DNA of 64,000 nt from Aeromonas lacus (GCF_000764665.1 NZ_JRGM01000145.1:47656-111655), one strand, 5' to 3'. Shown: positions 31,139-39,659, counted from the first letter of the stretch. Translations and numbers: made by a program. Notes: generated from the sequence alone by a model not told the origin.

Positions 31139-31731
31139 GAACAGGCTCCTGAGGTGGAAGTATTGGGAGATAAAATTGCATTCCAGCTGGCACGAATAAC
31201 AGTTTCCAACTGCTGTTCGGTCAGCGTGATCTTGTGAACCCCGCACTGCAGGGCCAGGTGTACCACACTGTCCAGGCTCAATACCTGGAGTGCTCGTATC
31301 GGTAAATCAATAAACAATTCTTGCTCAACACCTCGCTCAAAAAATCTGTCCAGTGGCTCCCATGCCGACAGCAGAACAGGATTGGTGGCCAGCTCGGCCC
31401 CGAGGGGCGAGCTCTCATACTGTAATTTGCATTTCAGAGCGTTGGGTTCGTTCACAAAAATGGCATGAATATTGAGCCATAATTGTCGAAATTGTTGAAA
31501 TGAAACTTCATTGAAATTCACTTCTCTTATGACCAGCGGCACGCACTGCAATATCGTGTGCTGATGCAACTGTCGAATCAGATCATCCTTGTCATTGAAG
31601 TAGCGATAGATGGTGCCAGCGGCGACGCCGGCTTTCTTGGCAACTTCGGCGATCGACAGGCCATGAAAACCCCGTTCACCCAGCACCTCGTGGGCTGCAT
31701 TGAAGATGATCTCTTTCTTGTCGTGACTCAT
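31135..31731 (-). CDS. TetR/AcrR-family repressor of the efflux operon
   Basis: The 198-residue protein has an N-terminal TetR HTH: IIFNAAHEVLGERGFHGLSI near 9-28, then AGVAAGTIYRYFNDKDDL near 36-53. The C-terminal ligand-binding region is variable as usual. It is the first gene of the operon, overlaps the adaptor start, and has an 18-base palindrome just upstream, so it very likely represses its own operon and releases on binding a drug or metabolite (inferred). Confidence 0.92.
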   Translation of the reverse strand: MSHDKKEIIFNAAHEVLGERGFHGLSIAEVAKKAGVAAGTIYRYFNDKDDLIRQLHQHTILQCVPLVIREVNFNEVSFQQFRQLWLNIHAIFVNEPNALKCKLQYESSPLGAELATNPVLLSAWEPLDRFFERGVEQELFIDLPIRALQVLSLDSVVHLALQCGVHKITLTEQQLETVIRASWNAILSPNTSTSGACS

Positions 31732-31744
31732 CAGAATGAACTCG

Positions 31745-31762
31745 TGAATGAACGTTCATTCA
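31745..31762. promoter_or_regulatory. 18-base palindromic operator before tetR
   Basis: TGAATGAACGTTCATTCA is a perfect 18-base palindrome whose centre is about 22 bases before the tetR start. A further GAATGAAC half-site lies at about 31734-31741, giving a repeat 13 bases away. It is the likely TetR binding site over the promoter. Confidence 0.75.
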
Positions 31763-31933
31763 TTCTAGGTGGGGAAGAGATCAAGTCAAGGCGGCAACAT
31801 GGTTAATACGGAAAATAGCGCCGGAAGCGATCATCCAGGCGGACAAGCGGGTGTGTTGTAGGGGAAAAAATGAGCCAAAAACGCGCTGTTTGTTTGAAAA
31901 AACAACGCTTGGTGCAAAGGGATAAAAAAAGTG

Positions 31934-31962
31934 TAGACAAGCATGCCCCCCATCATTAATAT
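31934..31962 (+). promoter_or_regulatory. Sigma70 promoter of the tRNA operon
   Basis: TAGACA (31934-31939), a 17-base spacer and TAATAT (31957-31962) form a good sigma70 promoter. The following GCGCCCC is a GC-rich discriminator, typical of stringently controlled tRNA and rRNA promoters. The first tRNA starts 21 bases later. The rest of 31770-31933 shows no gene. Confidence 0.8.
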
Positions 31963-31983
31963 TGCGCCCCGTTCGACAGCGTA

Positions 31984-32060
<77 letters not shown>

Positions 32061-32110
32061 TCCAAAGTGCGCCGGTTAAACGGGCGTTGTTGTGGAACGA
32101 AAACAGCTGT

Positions 32111-32187
32111 GGTGGCTGTAGCTCAGTTGGTAGAGTCCCGGATTGTGATTCCGGTTGTCGTGGGTTCGAGCCCCATCAGCCACCCCA
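32111..32187 (+). tRNA. hisR: tRNA-His (anticodon GTG)
   Basis: The gene begins GGTGGCT, including the extra 5' G that pairs with C73 in tRNA-His. The anticodon stem-loop CCGGA-TTGTGAT-TCCGG gives GTG. It ends with encoded CCA. It is the second tRNA, as hisR is in E. coli. Confidence 0.98.
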
Positions 32188-32207
32188 TTTTACAGCTTGT
32201 CAGGTAC

Positions 32208-32293
32208 GCGAAGGTGGCGGAATTGGTAGACGCGCTAGCTTCAGGTGTTAGTGCCCCCCGGGTGTGAGGGTTCGAGTCCCTCTCTTCGCACCA
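32208..32293 (+). tRNA. leuT: tRNA-Leu (anticodon CAG)
   Basis: This 86-base class II tRNA has a long variable arm, acceptor arms GCGAAGG and its complement near the 3' end, anticodon CAG in the GCTTCAGGT loop region, T-loop GGTTCGAGTCC and encoded ACCA. It resembles E. coli leuT and is third in the operon. Confidence 0.97.
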
Positions 32294-32360
32294 TACTTGC
32301 TGTATAACGAGGATGACCACTAGGTAGGTCGTCTTTGTTTTTTGTAAGACAAAATATTCT

Positions 32361-32437
<77 letters not shown>

Positions 32438-32447
32438 CATTCTGAAA

Positions 32448-32471
32448 AACCTCGCTTCGGCGAGGTTTTTT
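32448..32471 (+). terminator. Terminator of the tRNA operon
   Basis: AACCTCGC, a TTCG tetraloop and GCGAGGTT form a stable stem followed by TTTT. It lies 10 bases after proM. Confidence 0.93.
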
Positions 32472-32618
32472 GCTTTCTGCCGCTTCCATCCTCGTTTTTC
32501 TGCGTTGCTGTAACGTCTGTTTACACTCTATCCGGACAGTCTTGACCTCTCTTCAGTTATCCTGCCAGCTGGAGTCCTTGGTGACCGGATGTCACAGACC
32601 TCTTTCAGGCTTGTTTTT

Positions 32619-33101
32619 ATGCATAACAGAATTTCGATTTTCTCCCGCTACCCCGCACTTATAGCGGCCATGGTACTGGGCGGGTGTACCCTTAAACCGC
32701 CATCGACGGATGAGATGCTGAGCACTATCGTGGTTGCCCATCCGAAGAATGAGTCTGCACCCTCGCTTTTGCTGACCAACAACGGTTTTTGTGTCGGCAT
32801 TGCCCGCCAGCTGGCGGTGACACAGGTTTGCACTGATAAAGATGCGCAACCATTGGAGTGGGATCTGGGCGAGTTGAAGTTGCAGCAGACCTGCCTGCAG
32901 GCCAGAAACAGCAATGAGTTGATGCTGGCTCCCTGCGATGGCCATGCGCAGTGGGTGTGGCAGGAGGACAAACTCTTTAACAGCAAGGTCTCCCGTTGTC
33001 TGGACGTCGCTGGCCGACGTCACTCCCCGAATACGCCTCTGCGCTTGGCCGACTGTTACGGTGGGGCCAACCAGAGCTTTCTGGTAGGGGGGATTGAATG
33101 A
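32619..33101 (+). CDS. Predicted lipoprotein with ricin-B-like region
   Basis: A protein of 160 residues from the ATG at 32619 (170 from an ATG at 32589). Its start MHNRISIFSRYPALIAAMVL is a lipoprotein signal with lipobox VLGGC near 19-23. The rest has beta-trefoil hints: a LQARNSNELMLAPCDGHAQW block near 88-107 and SRCLDVAGRRHSPNTPLRLA near 123-142, ending in a degenerate NQSF motif. Two or fewer clear repeats remain. Its stop overlaps the next lipoprotein start by four bases. The inner start gives the better signal peptide; neither has a strong ribosome site. Confidence 0.72.
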   Translation: MHNRISIFSRYPALIAAMVLGGCTLKPPSTDEMLSTIVVAHPKNESAPSLLLTNNGFCVGIARQLAVTQVCTDKDAQPLEWDLGELKLQQTCLQARNSNELMLAPCDGHAQWVWQEDKLFNSKVSRCLDVAGRRHSPNTPLRLADCYGGANQSFLVGGIE

Positions 33102-33640
33102 TACGCCCGTCACCTGTGATTGCGGCGTGCCTCTCGCTGTCTCTGGGAGGGTGCCAGAATCTCGACTCTTCTGATCTGCTGTTGGGCACTGTAGTGATTG
33201 GCGCCATCGGTGCTGCTGCGTATTACGGCCACAAGCAGGAAAAGAAAGAAGCTCGCGCCCGGGAAGAGCATGGTGGGCAAATCGTGGCAGCCAATGGCAA
33301 ATGTCTCGATATTGCCGGTGGAGTACGTAATGGCAACCGCTTGCAGCTATGGGATTGTCACGGAGGGGATAACCAGCGTTTTCGTCTTGATGGCAATGCC
33401 ATAAGGGTTGGCGACAAGTGTCTGGATGTTGCCGGTGGTGGCCGCGATGCCGGAGCCAAGGTGATTGCCTGGGATTGCCATGGTGGCGACAACCAGCAGT
33501 GGCGCTGGGAGCGGGAGCGGCTGATCAGCCGCAGCAGCAAGCTCTGTCTGGATGTCTCTCAGGGGGGAAGCGCCAATGGCACTCCCCTGATCCTCTGGCA
33601 GTGCCATGGTGGTGGCAACCAGCGCTTTCGGCGGAAGTAA
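33098..33640 (+). CDS. Ricin-B-type beta-trefoil lipoprotein
   Basis: The 180-residue protein has a lipoprotein signal (MIRPSPVIAACLSLSLGGCQ, lipobox LGGC, Cys19), a short hydrophobic glycine-rich stretch (about 27-43), a charged linker, and three beta-trefoil repeats. Each repeat has a CLD(I/V) block and a D/QCHGGxNQ block: CLDIAGG/WDCHGGDNQRF, CLDVAGG/WDCHGGDNQQW, CLDVSQG/WQCHGGGNQRF. The QxW/QxF motifs are those of R-type lectins that bind galactose or other glycans. It probably sits on the outer membrane; the ligand is unknown. Confidence 0.85.
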   Translation: MIRPSPVIAACLSLSLGGCQNLDSSDLLLGTVVIGAIGAAAYYGHKQEKKEARAREEHGGQIVAANGKCLDIAGGVRNGNRLQLWDCHGGDNQRFRLDGNAIRVGDKCLDVAGGGRDAGAKVIAWDCHGGDNQQWRWERERLISRSSKLCLDVSQGGSANGTPLILWQCHGGGNQRFRRK

Positions 33641-33641
33641 T

Positions 33642-33671
33642 AAAAACGGGAACCATCAGGTTCCCGTTTTT
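33642..33671. terminator. Bidirectional terminator between lectin gene and yigL
   Basis: AAAAACGGGAACC, an ATCA loop and GGTTCCCGTTTTT make a 13-base perfect stem with T-runs on both strands. It lies between the convergent lectin gene (stop 33640) and yigL (stop 33674). Confidence 0.92.
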
Positions 33672-33673
33672 AT

Positions 33674-34486
33674 TTAGCTGGCGACCGGTTCCAGTTCGAA
33701 ACAGCGCTCCAGATAGACGGCAACGCCGTCTTCATCGGAGGTGAGTGTTTGCTCATGCTCCGGTAGCGCCATTTTAAGGCGGTCGTGGGCGTTACCCATG
33801 ACGATGCCGCGACCCACCATGCTCAGCATTTCGAAGTCGTTCATGCCGTCACCGAAGGCGATGGCCTGGGACATCTCCAGCCCGTGTTGCTCCAATACGG
33901 CGCGCACTGCATTGCCTTTGTGGACGCAAGCGTGCATCACTTCGAGACAATCCGGCAGGGAGAAGGTGACGTTGAGCTGGTCGCCATAGAGCTGATTGAG
34001 GTGCGACTCGATCTTCAGCAGCTTCTCGTGCTCGCCGATGTAGAAAACCTTGTTGATCTGCTCCATCGACTCCTGTTTCAGGTCATCGACCAGACGATAG
34101 GTGAAGCCGGATTCGTCGTGGAATTGCAGCAACCAGGGCAGCTCCTCCTCGACCACCCAGTCATCGCCCTGATAGACGTTGAGATGGATGGATGGGTCAC
34201 GTTCGAGGGCGATCAGCTCGGCAGCGATGTCGGCCGGCAGCGGCTGGTTGAACACCAGCTTGCCCTGCTTGTCATGCACCACGGCGCCGTTGGAGGTGAT
34301 GAGGTAGATATCCAGACCGAGTGCATCGCGGAAGCTGCGTACATCGACGTGGTGACGGCCGGTGGCGACCACGAATTTCACGCCCTGCTCAACCAGACGG
34401 CGGACGGTCTCCCGGGTGCGGGAGGAGATCTGGTGCTGCTTGTTGAGCAGAGTTCCATCGAGATCGGATACAACTACCTTGAACAT
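33674..34486 (-). CDS. yigL: HAD-superfamily phosphatase YigL
   Basis: YigL is a Cof-type HAD phosphatase; E. coli YigL dephosphorylates pyridoxal phosphate and sugar phosphates. The 270-residue protein has motif I VVSDLDGTLL (Asp8, Asp10), motif II ITSNGAVVHD, and motif IV AFGDGMNDFEMLSMVGRG. The phrase VVATGRHHVDV matches YigL specifically. The start at 34486 is chosen because MFKVVVSDLDG is the family N-terminus. It follows a pldB-like gene, as in E. coli pldB-yigL. Confidence 0.9.
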   Translation of the reverse strand: MFKVVVSDLDGTLLNKQHQISSRTRETVRRLVEQGVKFVVATGRHHVDVRSFRDALGLDIYLITSNGAVVHDKQGKLVFNQPLPADIAAELIALERDPSIHLNVYQGDDWVVEEELPWLLQFHDESGFTYRLVDDLKQESMEQINKVFYIGEHEKLLKIESHLNQLYGDQLNVTFSLPDCLEVMHACVHKGNAVRAVLEQHGLEMSQAIAFGDGMNDFEMLSMVGRGIVMGNAHDRLKMALPEHEQTLTSDEDGVAVYLERCFELEPVAS

Positions 34487-34575
34487 CTTTACCTCGGCAT
34501 CAATTGAAAGCGGGGGCAGTTTACCCCAGCCTGCATGGTCACCCCATTTATTTAGGGTTACAAAAAATAGCCAGC

Positions 34576-35616
34576 CTAGTAGCGGGCGAAGAAATCGAGC
34601 ATGGCGGTCAGTGCAGGCTGGCGCTTGTCGTCGGATTCGATAAACAGCTCGTGCCAGGCCCCCTCGATACGCAGCGGTTTGCCCCCTTCGCAGCTGGCTT
34701 TGGTGCAAAACGCATCCTGCGCCGCGTTATCCACCACGCTGTCGTTGCCAGCCTGCAGTAGCAGCAGCGGCGTCTTGATGGCGCCCGCATCGGCGATGGC
34801 GGCATCGGCACCTGTGATCCCCTGATAAATCCAGTGGGCGGTAGCACCCCCCAGCTTGATCTGCGGGTGCTGCTCATACATCTGGCGGAAAGCCTGATAG
34901 CGGGACTGGCTGTGAGTCAGTTCGTTATCGGCAAAGCCATGATCCTGATAGGGGCCCTGACCCGGCCCATAGGGTGGTTGGCCAAACCAGCCGCCGACCG
35001 TGCCTATGGTGGTGGCCAGTCCCCTAGCCAGCCATTTGGGCAGGCCGCCCAGATTGATGCCCATCATGGGGGATGAGAGCACGGCGGCGCGGATATCATC
35101 CGGCCAGCGCTCCAGATAGCGGGCTGAGATGGCACCCCCCATGGAGTGAGCCAGCAGAAACAGCTTGGCGGGCTTGTCCGCCATGATTATCTGGTCGTGA
35201 AACTGCTTGAGATCGACGACATAATCGTCGAACTGGTCGACATATCCCTTGTCATGGTCGCTTAGCATGCGGCCGGACATCCCCTGACCTCGATGGTCGA
35301 TAAGGTAGAGGCTGTAGCCCTGGCGCCAGAGATCCCACGCCAGCTCCTGATACTTGAGGTAGCTCTCGACCCGCCCATTGACGATCAGGATGGCGCGATC
35401 AACCTTCTCCTGCCGCAGCGCGGCATAGCGGATGGCGATGCCATCCTTGCCCTTGAACTCTCCTTCTATGGCATGCTGGCGCCAGAAGTCGGGCAGGGTT
35501 TGCTGGTAGAGGGTGGGCACATCGGCTTCGCTGGTCAGCGCATAGGGATTGGTCACGGCAAGGGCTCCGGCAGAAAACAGGGTCAGGGCCAACAGGGGAA
35601 TCGAGAGGGATTTCAT
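34576..35616 (-). CDS. pldB: PldB-like lysophospholipase / alpha-beta hydrolase
   Basis: The 346-residue protein has a clear signal peptide (MKSLSIPLLALTLFSAGALA) and an alpha/beta-hydrolase fold: LIDHRGQGMSGRMLSDHDKG near 138-157, nucleophile elbow LLAHSMGGAISARY near 187-200, and late Asp/His in LLQAGNDSVVD and GAWHELF. These match monoacylglycerol/lysophospholipase L2. E. coli PldB lacks a classic signal peptide, so a periplasmic site here is inferred. The start overlaps the previous stop by one base (TGATG). Confidence 0.82.
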   Translation of the reverse strand: MKSLSIPLLALTLFSAGALAVTNPYALTSEADVPTLYQQTLPDFWRQHAIEGEFKGKDGIAIRYAALRQEKVDRAILIVNGRVESYLKYQELAWDLWRQGYSLYLIDHRGQGMSGRMLSDHDKGYVDQFDDYVVDLKQFHDQIIMADKPAKLFLLAHSMGGAISARYLERWPDDIRAAVLSSPMMGINLGGLPKWLARGLATTIGTVGGWFGQPPYGPGQGPYQDHGFADNELTHSQSRYQAFRQMYEQHPQIKLGGATAHWIYQGITGADAAIADAGAIKTPLLLLQAGNDSVVDNAAQDAFCTKASCEGGKPLRIEGAWHELFIESDDKRQPALTAMLDFFARY

Positions 35617-36275
35617 CAGGCACACTCCGTTTGCCAGTATTGATAAAGCATTGCGATTTCGCCGGAACAGAGCAGCGACATGGCGCTTTGCAGAGTGGGC
35701 AGAGGCCAGTCCCACCACTGCATCTCTTGCAGTATGGCGATCTGCTCATCGCTGAAACGGCGGCGGATCGGTTGGGCCGGGTTGCCGCCGACTATGGTGT
35801 AAGGGGCCACATCCTTGGTCACCACGGCGCGGGTGGCGATGACGGCGCCATCACCTATGGTAATGCCGGGCATGATCATCGCTTCCGAGCCGATCCAGAC
35901 ATCGTTGCCGATCCGGGTATCTCCTTTGCGCAGAAAGCCACTACGGGCCCCTTTGCCAAAGGTGTCGGGGTTGAACGGGAAGGTGGAGACCCAATCCAGC
36001 CGGTGGCCCTGATTGCCTGCCAGCATGAAGGTGGCGCCCGAGGCGATGGAGCAGAACTTGCCGATGATCAGCCGATCCACTTCGCCCCAGAGGCCGCTCT
36101 CCCAGGTTTCGCGGGTCGAGCCATCGCCGAGCAGGTAGCGGACACAGTGATCCTCGAACGGCTTGCCGTGGTAGTAGCCGGAGTAGTAGCTGTAGTCGCC
36201 AGCCTCTATGTTCGGGTTGGTCAGGTGATCCCGGATGATTTGCGATTCCAGCCAACTGCCAAAAGGGTTCTCCAT
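35616..36275 (-). CDS. CatB/Vat-type xenobiotic O-acetyltransferase
   Basis: The 219-residue protein is a left-handed beta-helix hexapeptide-repeat acetyltransferase: GDYSYYSGYYHGKPFEDHCV near 27-46, IGKFCSIASGATFMLAGNQG near 72-91, HRLDWVSTFPF with the catalytic-type His, and NDVWIGSEAMIMPGITIGDG near 125-144. CatB and Vat proteins acetylate chloramphenicol or streptogramin A, but many chromosomal members have other substrates. The start at 36275 overlaps the trmH stop by one base. Resistance activity is not established. Confidence 0.85.
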   Translation of the reverse strand: MENPFGSWLESQIIRDHLTNPNIEAGDYSYYSGYYHGKPFEDHCVRYLLGDGSTRETWESGLWGEVDRLIIGKFCSIASGATFMLAGNQGHRLDWVSTFPFNPDTFGKGARSGFLRKGDTRIGNDVWIGSEAMIMPGITIGDGAVIATRAVVTKDVAPYTIVGGNPAQPIRRRFSDEQIAILQEMQWWDWPLPTLQSAMSLLCSGEIAMLYQYWQTECA

Positions 36276-37006
36276 CACGTCTCCTGTAGGTCGTCCTGCT
36301 CGCTCTGCTGGGCCCAGCCTTTGCGGGTCAGCTGCATCCGCTGCCACCACTCTTCGTCTGCCAGAATTTCACCGGCAGGGCCGAGCTGGGGGTAGGGCAT
36401 CTCCTTCTCCTTGCAGAGCTGGGCATAGATGGGATAACCCCCTTCGAACAGGATGCTGTTCTGCTCCTCCAGAGTGAGCGGGCAGCCGCGTTGATAGCAA
36501 CCGGCCAGCTCGCGTTGGCGCTGCGCTTCGTAGAGGATGGCGGCTGCGGCCACCGAGACGTTGAGGGACTGCACCATGCCCACCATGGGGATGACGATAT
36601 GGTGATCGGCCAGCGCCAGTGCCTCTTCGCCGATGCCGTGTTTCTCCTGTCCCACCAGAATGGCGGTCGGCTTGGTGTAGTCGATAGCGCGAAAATCGAC
36701 CGAGCTGTCGGAGAGATGGGTTGCCAGGATCTGCATGCCGGAGGCTTTCAGCTCGGCTACCGCGCTGCCGATGTCCGGGTGCAGTTTTACATCCACCCAG
36801 TTCTGGCTGCCGCGGGCGGTGCCCTTGCGCTTGTGGATCCAGGTCTTGGGCCAGACGGCGTGTACCCGGTGGATGCCGATGGCATCGGCGGTACGCACGA
36901 TGGCGGCCAGATTGTGAGGTTTGTGTACCTCTTCCATACAGACGGTCAAATCGAGCTGACGCTGGGCCAGCATATCGGTGATGCGCTTGAAGCGTTCGGG
37001 GGTCAT
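36275..37006 (-). CDS. trmH: tRNA (guanosine(18)-2'-O)-methyltransferase TrmH
   Basis: TrmH methylates the ribose of G18 in the tRNA D-loop using S-adenosylmethionine. The 243-residue SPOUT protein has HNLAAIVRTADAIGIHRVHA near 31-50, ILVGQEKHGIGEEAL near 135-149 and the knot motif MVQSLNVSVAAAAILYEAQR near 163-182. It follows spoT as in E. coli spoT-trmH, and its stop overlaps the next start. Confidence 0.95.
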   Translation of the reverse strand: MTPERFKRITDMLAQRQLDLTVCMEEVHKPHNLAAIVRTADAIGIHRVHAVWPKTWIHKRKGTARGSQNWVDVKLHPDIGSAVAELKASGMQILATHLSDSSVDFRAIDYTKPTAILVGQEKHGIGEEALALADHHIVIPMVGMVQSLNVSVAAAAILYEAQRQRELAGCYQRGCPLTLEEQNSILFEGGYPIYAQLCKEKEMPYPQLGPAGEILADEEWWQRMQLTRKGWAQQSEQDDLQET

Positions 37007-37049
37007 GGTTGTCTCTTAAAAAGCAGCAGGCGGCTTGCGCCGCCTGTGT

Positions 37050-39167
37050 TCAGTTCTTCTGTCGGCTCACCTTGAGCACGTTGGGCATCACGCGGATCTT
37101 GCGCATGATGTTGGCCAAGTGGATGCGGCTCTTGGTGGTGATGAGCAGGCTCACTTGATAGACCCGGCCATCCTTCTCTTCGGTGCTGATTGCGTGAATG
37201 TTGGCGCCGGTAGCGGCAATCACGTTGGCCAGCTCGGCCAGCGCACCCTGATGATTGATGATCTCGATGCTGATGCCGGTGCGGAACTCCTGTTCCTGCT
37301 CCTTGTCCACTTCCCACTGCACCGGCAGGTACTTGTCTGGCTCCTTGCTGTAGCCCTTGATGTTGCGGCAGGACTCTTGGTGGATCACCAGTCCCTTGCC
37401 CGGGCTGATGTGAGCGATGATGGCATCCCCCGGGATCGGGCGGCAGCAGTTGGCGAAGGTGACCAGCATACCGTCGGCACCCTTGATCGGCATCTTCTTG
37501 CTGCTGGTTTTGTGCTGTTCTTCCGGCGGCAGTTCATCCCCCAGCATGCGGCGCGCCACCATGACACTCATGGCGTTGCCGAGGCCCACATCGGCCAGCA
37601 GCCCCTGCAGGTTCTCGTGCTTGGTATCGGCCAGCACCTGCTTGATGCGCGGCTCGGGAATGTCTTCGATATTCTTGGCGCCCAGCGCATGGTTGAGCAA
37701 GCGGCGACCCAGCACCACCGACTCTTCGGTGCGCAGGTTCTTGAGGAACTGGCGGATCTTGGAGCGCGCCTTGGTGGTCACCACGAAGTTGAGCCATGCC
37801 GCGTTGGGACGGGCGCCCGGCGCTGTGATGATCTCCACCGTCTGACCGGAGTGCAGCGGGCTGCTGAGTGGGTAGGGGTGACGGTCGACCCGCGAACCGA
37901 CGCAGGCGTGGCCGATGTCGGTGTGCACCGTATAGGCAAAGTCCACCGGCGTGGCGCCAGCAGGCAGCTCCATGATGCGCCCTTCGGGGGTAAAGACGTA
38001 GATTTCGTCGGGGAAGAGGTCAGTTTTGACCCCTTCGATAAATTCAAAGGAGCTGCCAGCGCTTTGCTGCAATTCCAGCAGGCTCTGCATCCAGCGCTGG
38101 GCGCGGATCTGGGCGGTGGTGCCCGAGCTGTCGCCATCCTGCTTGTAGGCCCAGTGGGCGGCAACCCCCTTGTCGGCCATCTGATCCATGAACTCGGTGC
38201 GGATCTGCACCTCGACCGGCACCCCGTGCGGCCCCACCAGCGAGGTGTGCAGCGACTGGTAGCCGTTGGTTTTGGGGATGGCGATGTAATCCTTGAAGCG
38301 GCCGGGGCGCGGCTTGTAGAGGCTGTGCATCTGCCCCAGCACCCGGTAACAGGTATCTATGTCCTTCACTTTTACCCGAAAGGCGTAGATATCCATTACC
38401 TCATGAAATTGCAGCTCTTTTTTCTCCATCTTGTTGTAGATGGAGAACAGGTTCTTCTCGCGGCCACTGACCTGATGTTCGATCCCAGCCTCACGCAGGC
38501 GACCGCTGATTTCGCTCTGGATGGAGTCGATGATCTCGCGGCGATTGCCACGGGCGCGGCGCACCGATTCGCGCAACACGCGGGAGCGCATGGGGTAGAG
38601 CGCCTCGAAGCCCAGCTCTTCCAGCTCGTTCTTCATGGTGTGAATACCGAGGCGGTTGGCGATGGGGGCGAAGATTTCGAGGGTTTCCCGGGCGATGCGG
38701 CGGCGCTTGTCCGGCCGCAGCGAGCCCAGGGTGCGCATATTGTGGGTACGGTCGGCCAGCTTGATCAGAATGACCCGGATATCCTGGGTCATCGCCATCA
38801 CCATCTTGCGGAAGTTCTCGGCTTGGGCCTCCTTGCGATCGCGAAACTTCAGCTTGTCGAGCTTGGAGACCCCGGCTACCAGCTCGGCGACCGCATCGCC
38901 AAACTGTTCGGCCAGATCGGCCTTGGTGATAGGGGTATCCTCGATGACGTCGTGCAGCACGGCGGCCATCAGGGTTTCATGATCGAGGCGCATATCGCCC
39001 AGAATTCGGGCTACGGCGACGGGGTGAGTGATATAGGGCTCGCCACTGGAACGCATCTGTCCCTGGTGGGCATCACGGGCCACCACGTAGGCTTGCCTGA
39101 GCTTCTCGACCTGCTCTGGAGGCAGGTAGGAACTGGCTATTTCTTTAAGATTTTCAAATAAATACAA
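37050..39167 (-). CDS. spoT: Bifunctional (p)ppGpp synthase/hydrolase SpoT
   Basis: SpoT degrades and makes the alarmone (p)ppGpp. The protein has 705 residues: HD hydrolase domain (VLHDVIEDTP near 69-78, LADRTHNMRTL), synthetase domain (FKDYIAIPKTNGYQSLHTSL), TGS (YVFTPEGRI) and C-terminal ACT. The start is TTG at 39167, because the next residues YLFENL align with the E. coli N-terminus, which also uses TTG; an in-frame ATG at 39332 would add 55 residues unlike the family and cover an intergenic hairpin. It lies between rpoZ and trmH. Confidence 0.97.
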   Translation of the reverse strand: MYLFENLKEIASSYLPPEQVEKLRQAYVVARDAHQGQMRSSGEPYITHPVAVARILGDMRLDHETLMAAVLHDVIEDTPITKADLAEQFGDAVAELVAGVSKLDKLKFRDRKEAQAENFRKMVMAMTQDIRVILIKLADRTHNMRTLGSLRPDKRRRIARETLEIFAPIANRLGIHTMKNELEELGFEALYPMRSRVLRESVRRARGNRREIIDSIQSEISGRLREAGIEHQVSGREKNLFSIYNKMEKKELQFHEVMDIYAFRVKVKDIDTCYRVLGQMHSLYKPRPGRFKDYIAIPKTNGYQSLHTSLVGPHGVPVEVQIRTEFMDQMADKGVAAHWAYKQDGDSSGTTAQIRAQRWMQSLLELQQSAGSSFEFIEGVKTDLFPDEIYVFTPEGRIMELPAGATPVDFAYTVHTDIGHACVGSRVDRHPYPLSSPLHSGQTVEIITAPGARPNAAWLNFVVTTKARSKIRQFLKNLRTEESVVLGRRLLNHALGAKNIEDIPEPRIKQVLADTKHENLQGLLADVGLGNAMSVMVARRMLGDELPPEEQHKTSSKKMPIKGADGMLVTFANCCRPIPGDAIIAHISPGKGLVIHQESCRNIKGYSKEPDKYLPVQWEVDKEQEQEFRTGISIEIINHQGALAELANVIAATGANIHAISTEEKDGRVYQVSLLITTKSRIHLANIMRKIRVMPNVLKVSRQKN

Positions 39168-39261
39168 GACAGTCCCCGCAGCGGTGAAACGGCAATTCGT
39201 GGAGTTGAGCGTGTAGACCTGAGTTTGCGAGGTTTTCGAGCGGTTGTAAATGGGGATGAAC

Positions 39262-39287
39262 AGTCGGCACCCGGGCGGGTGCCGACT
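39262..39287. other. Perfect 11-base-pair hairpin between rpoZ and spoT
   Basis: AGTCGGCACCC (39262-39272), a GGGC loop and GGGTGCCGACT (39277-39287) form a perfect stem. It is followed by no T-run on either strand, so it is not a normal terminator. It may protect or process the rpoZ-spoT mRNA. Confidence 0.7.
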
Positions 39288-39303
39288 ATGGGGAAAGAGT
39301 GAC

Positions 39304-39579
39304 TTAACCGCGGCCTTCGGCGATGGCAGCAACGGCAGCCAGCTCGGCGGCTTCCTGTTCTTGCTGCTCGTAACGGTCCTGGGTGTCCATTACCTGGTTG
39401 TTTACCAGACCCAGTTCGATCTCACGCAGGGCGATCACGGTCGGCTTGTCGTTCTCTTCTTCAACCAGCGGATCTTTGCCTTGAACCGCGATTTGACGGG
39501 CGCGGCGTGCGGCGACCAGCACCAGGTCAAAACGGTTACCAACCTGTTTTACAGCATCTTCTACAGTAACGCGTGCCAT
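39304..39579 (-). CDS. rpoZ: RNA polymerase omega subunit
   Basis: Omega helps fold the beta' subunit and forms part of a ppGpp site. The 91-residue length equals E. coli RpoZ, and [20 protein letters not shown] and [13 protein letters not shown] match the family. It is encoded between gmk and spoT, its conserved position in enteric bacteria. Confidence 0.98.
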   Translation of the reverse strand: MARVTVEDAVKQVGNRFDLVLVAARRARQIAVQGKDPLVEEENDKPTVIALREIELGLVNNQVMDTQDRYEQQEQEAAELAAVAAIAEGRG

Positions 39580-39659
39580 GCAGGACTCCAGTTATGTGGG
39601 CTTTCTGTGTTTAGAAAAGCGGTGTTTAAAAATGACGCAAAAGTTTACTCGTTTTTGGC

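Noticed and set aside
37035..39161. 708-residue plus-strand ORF opposite spoT
   Set aside because: spoT is unmistakable on the minus strand; the mirror ORF has no family features.
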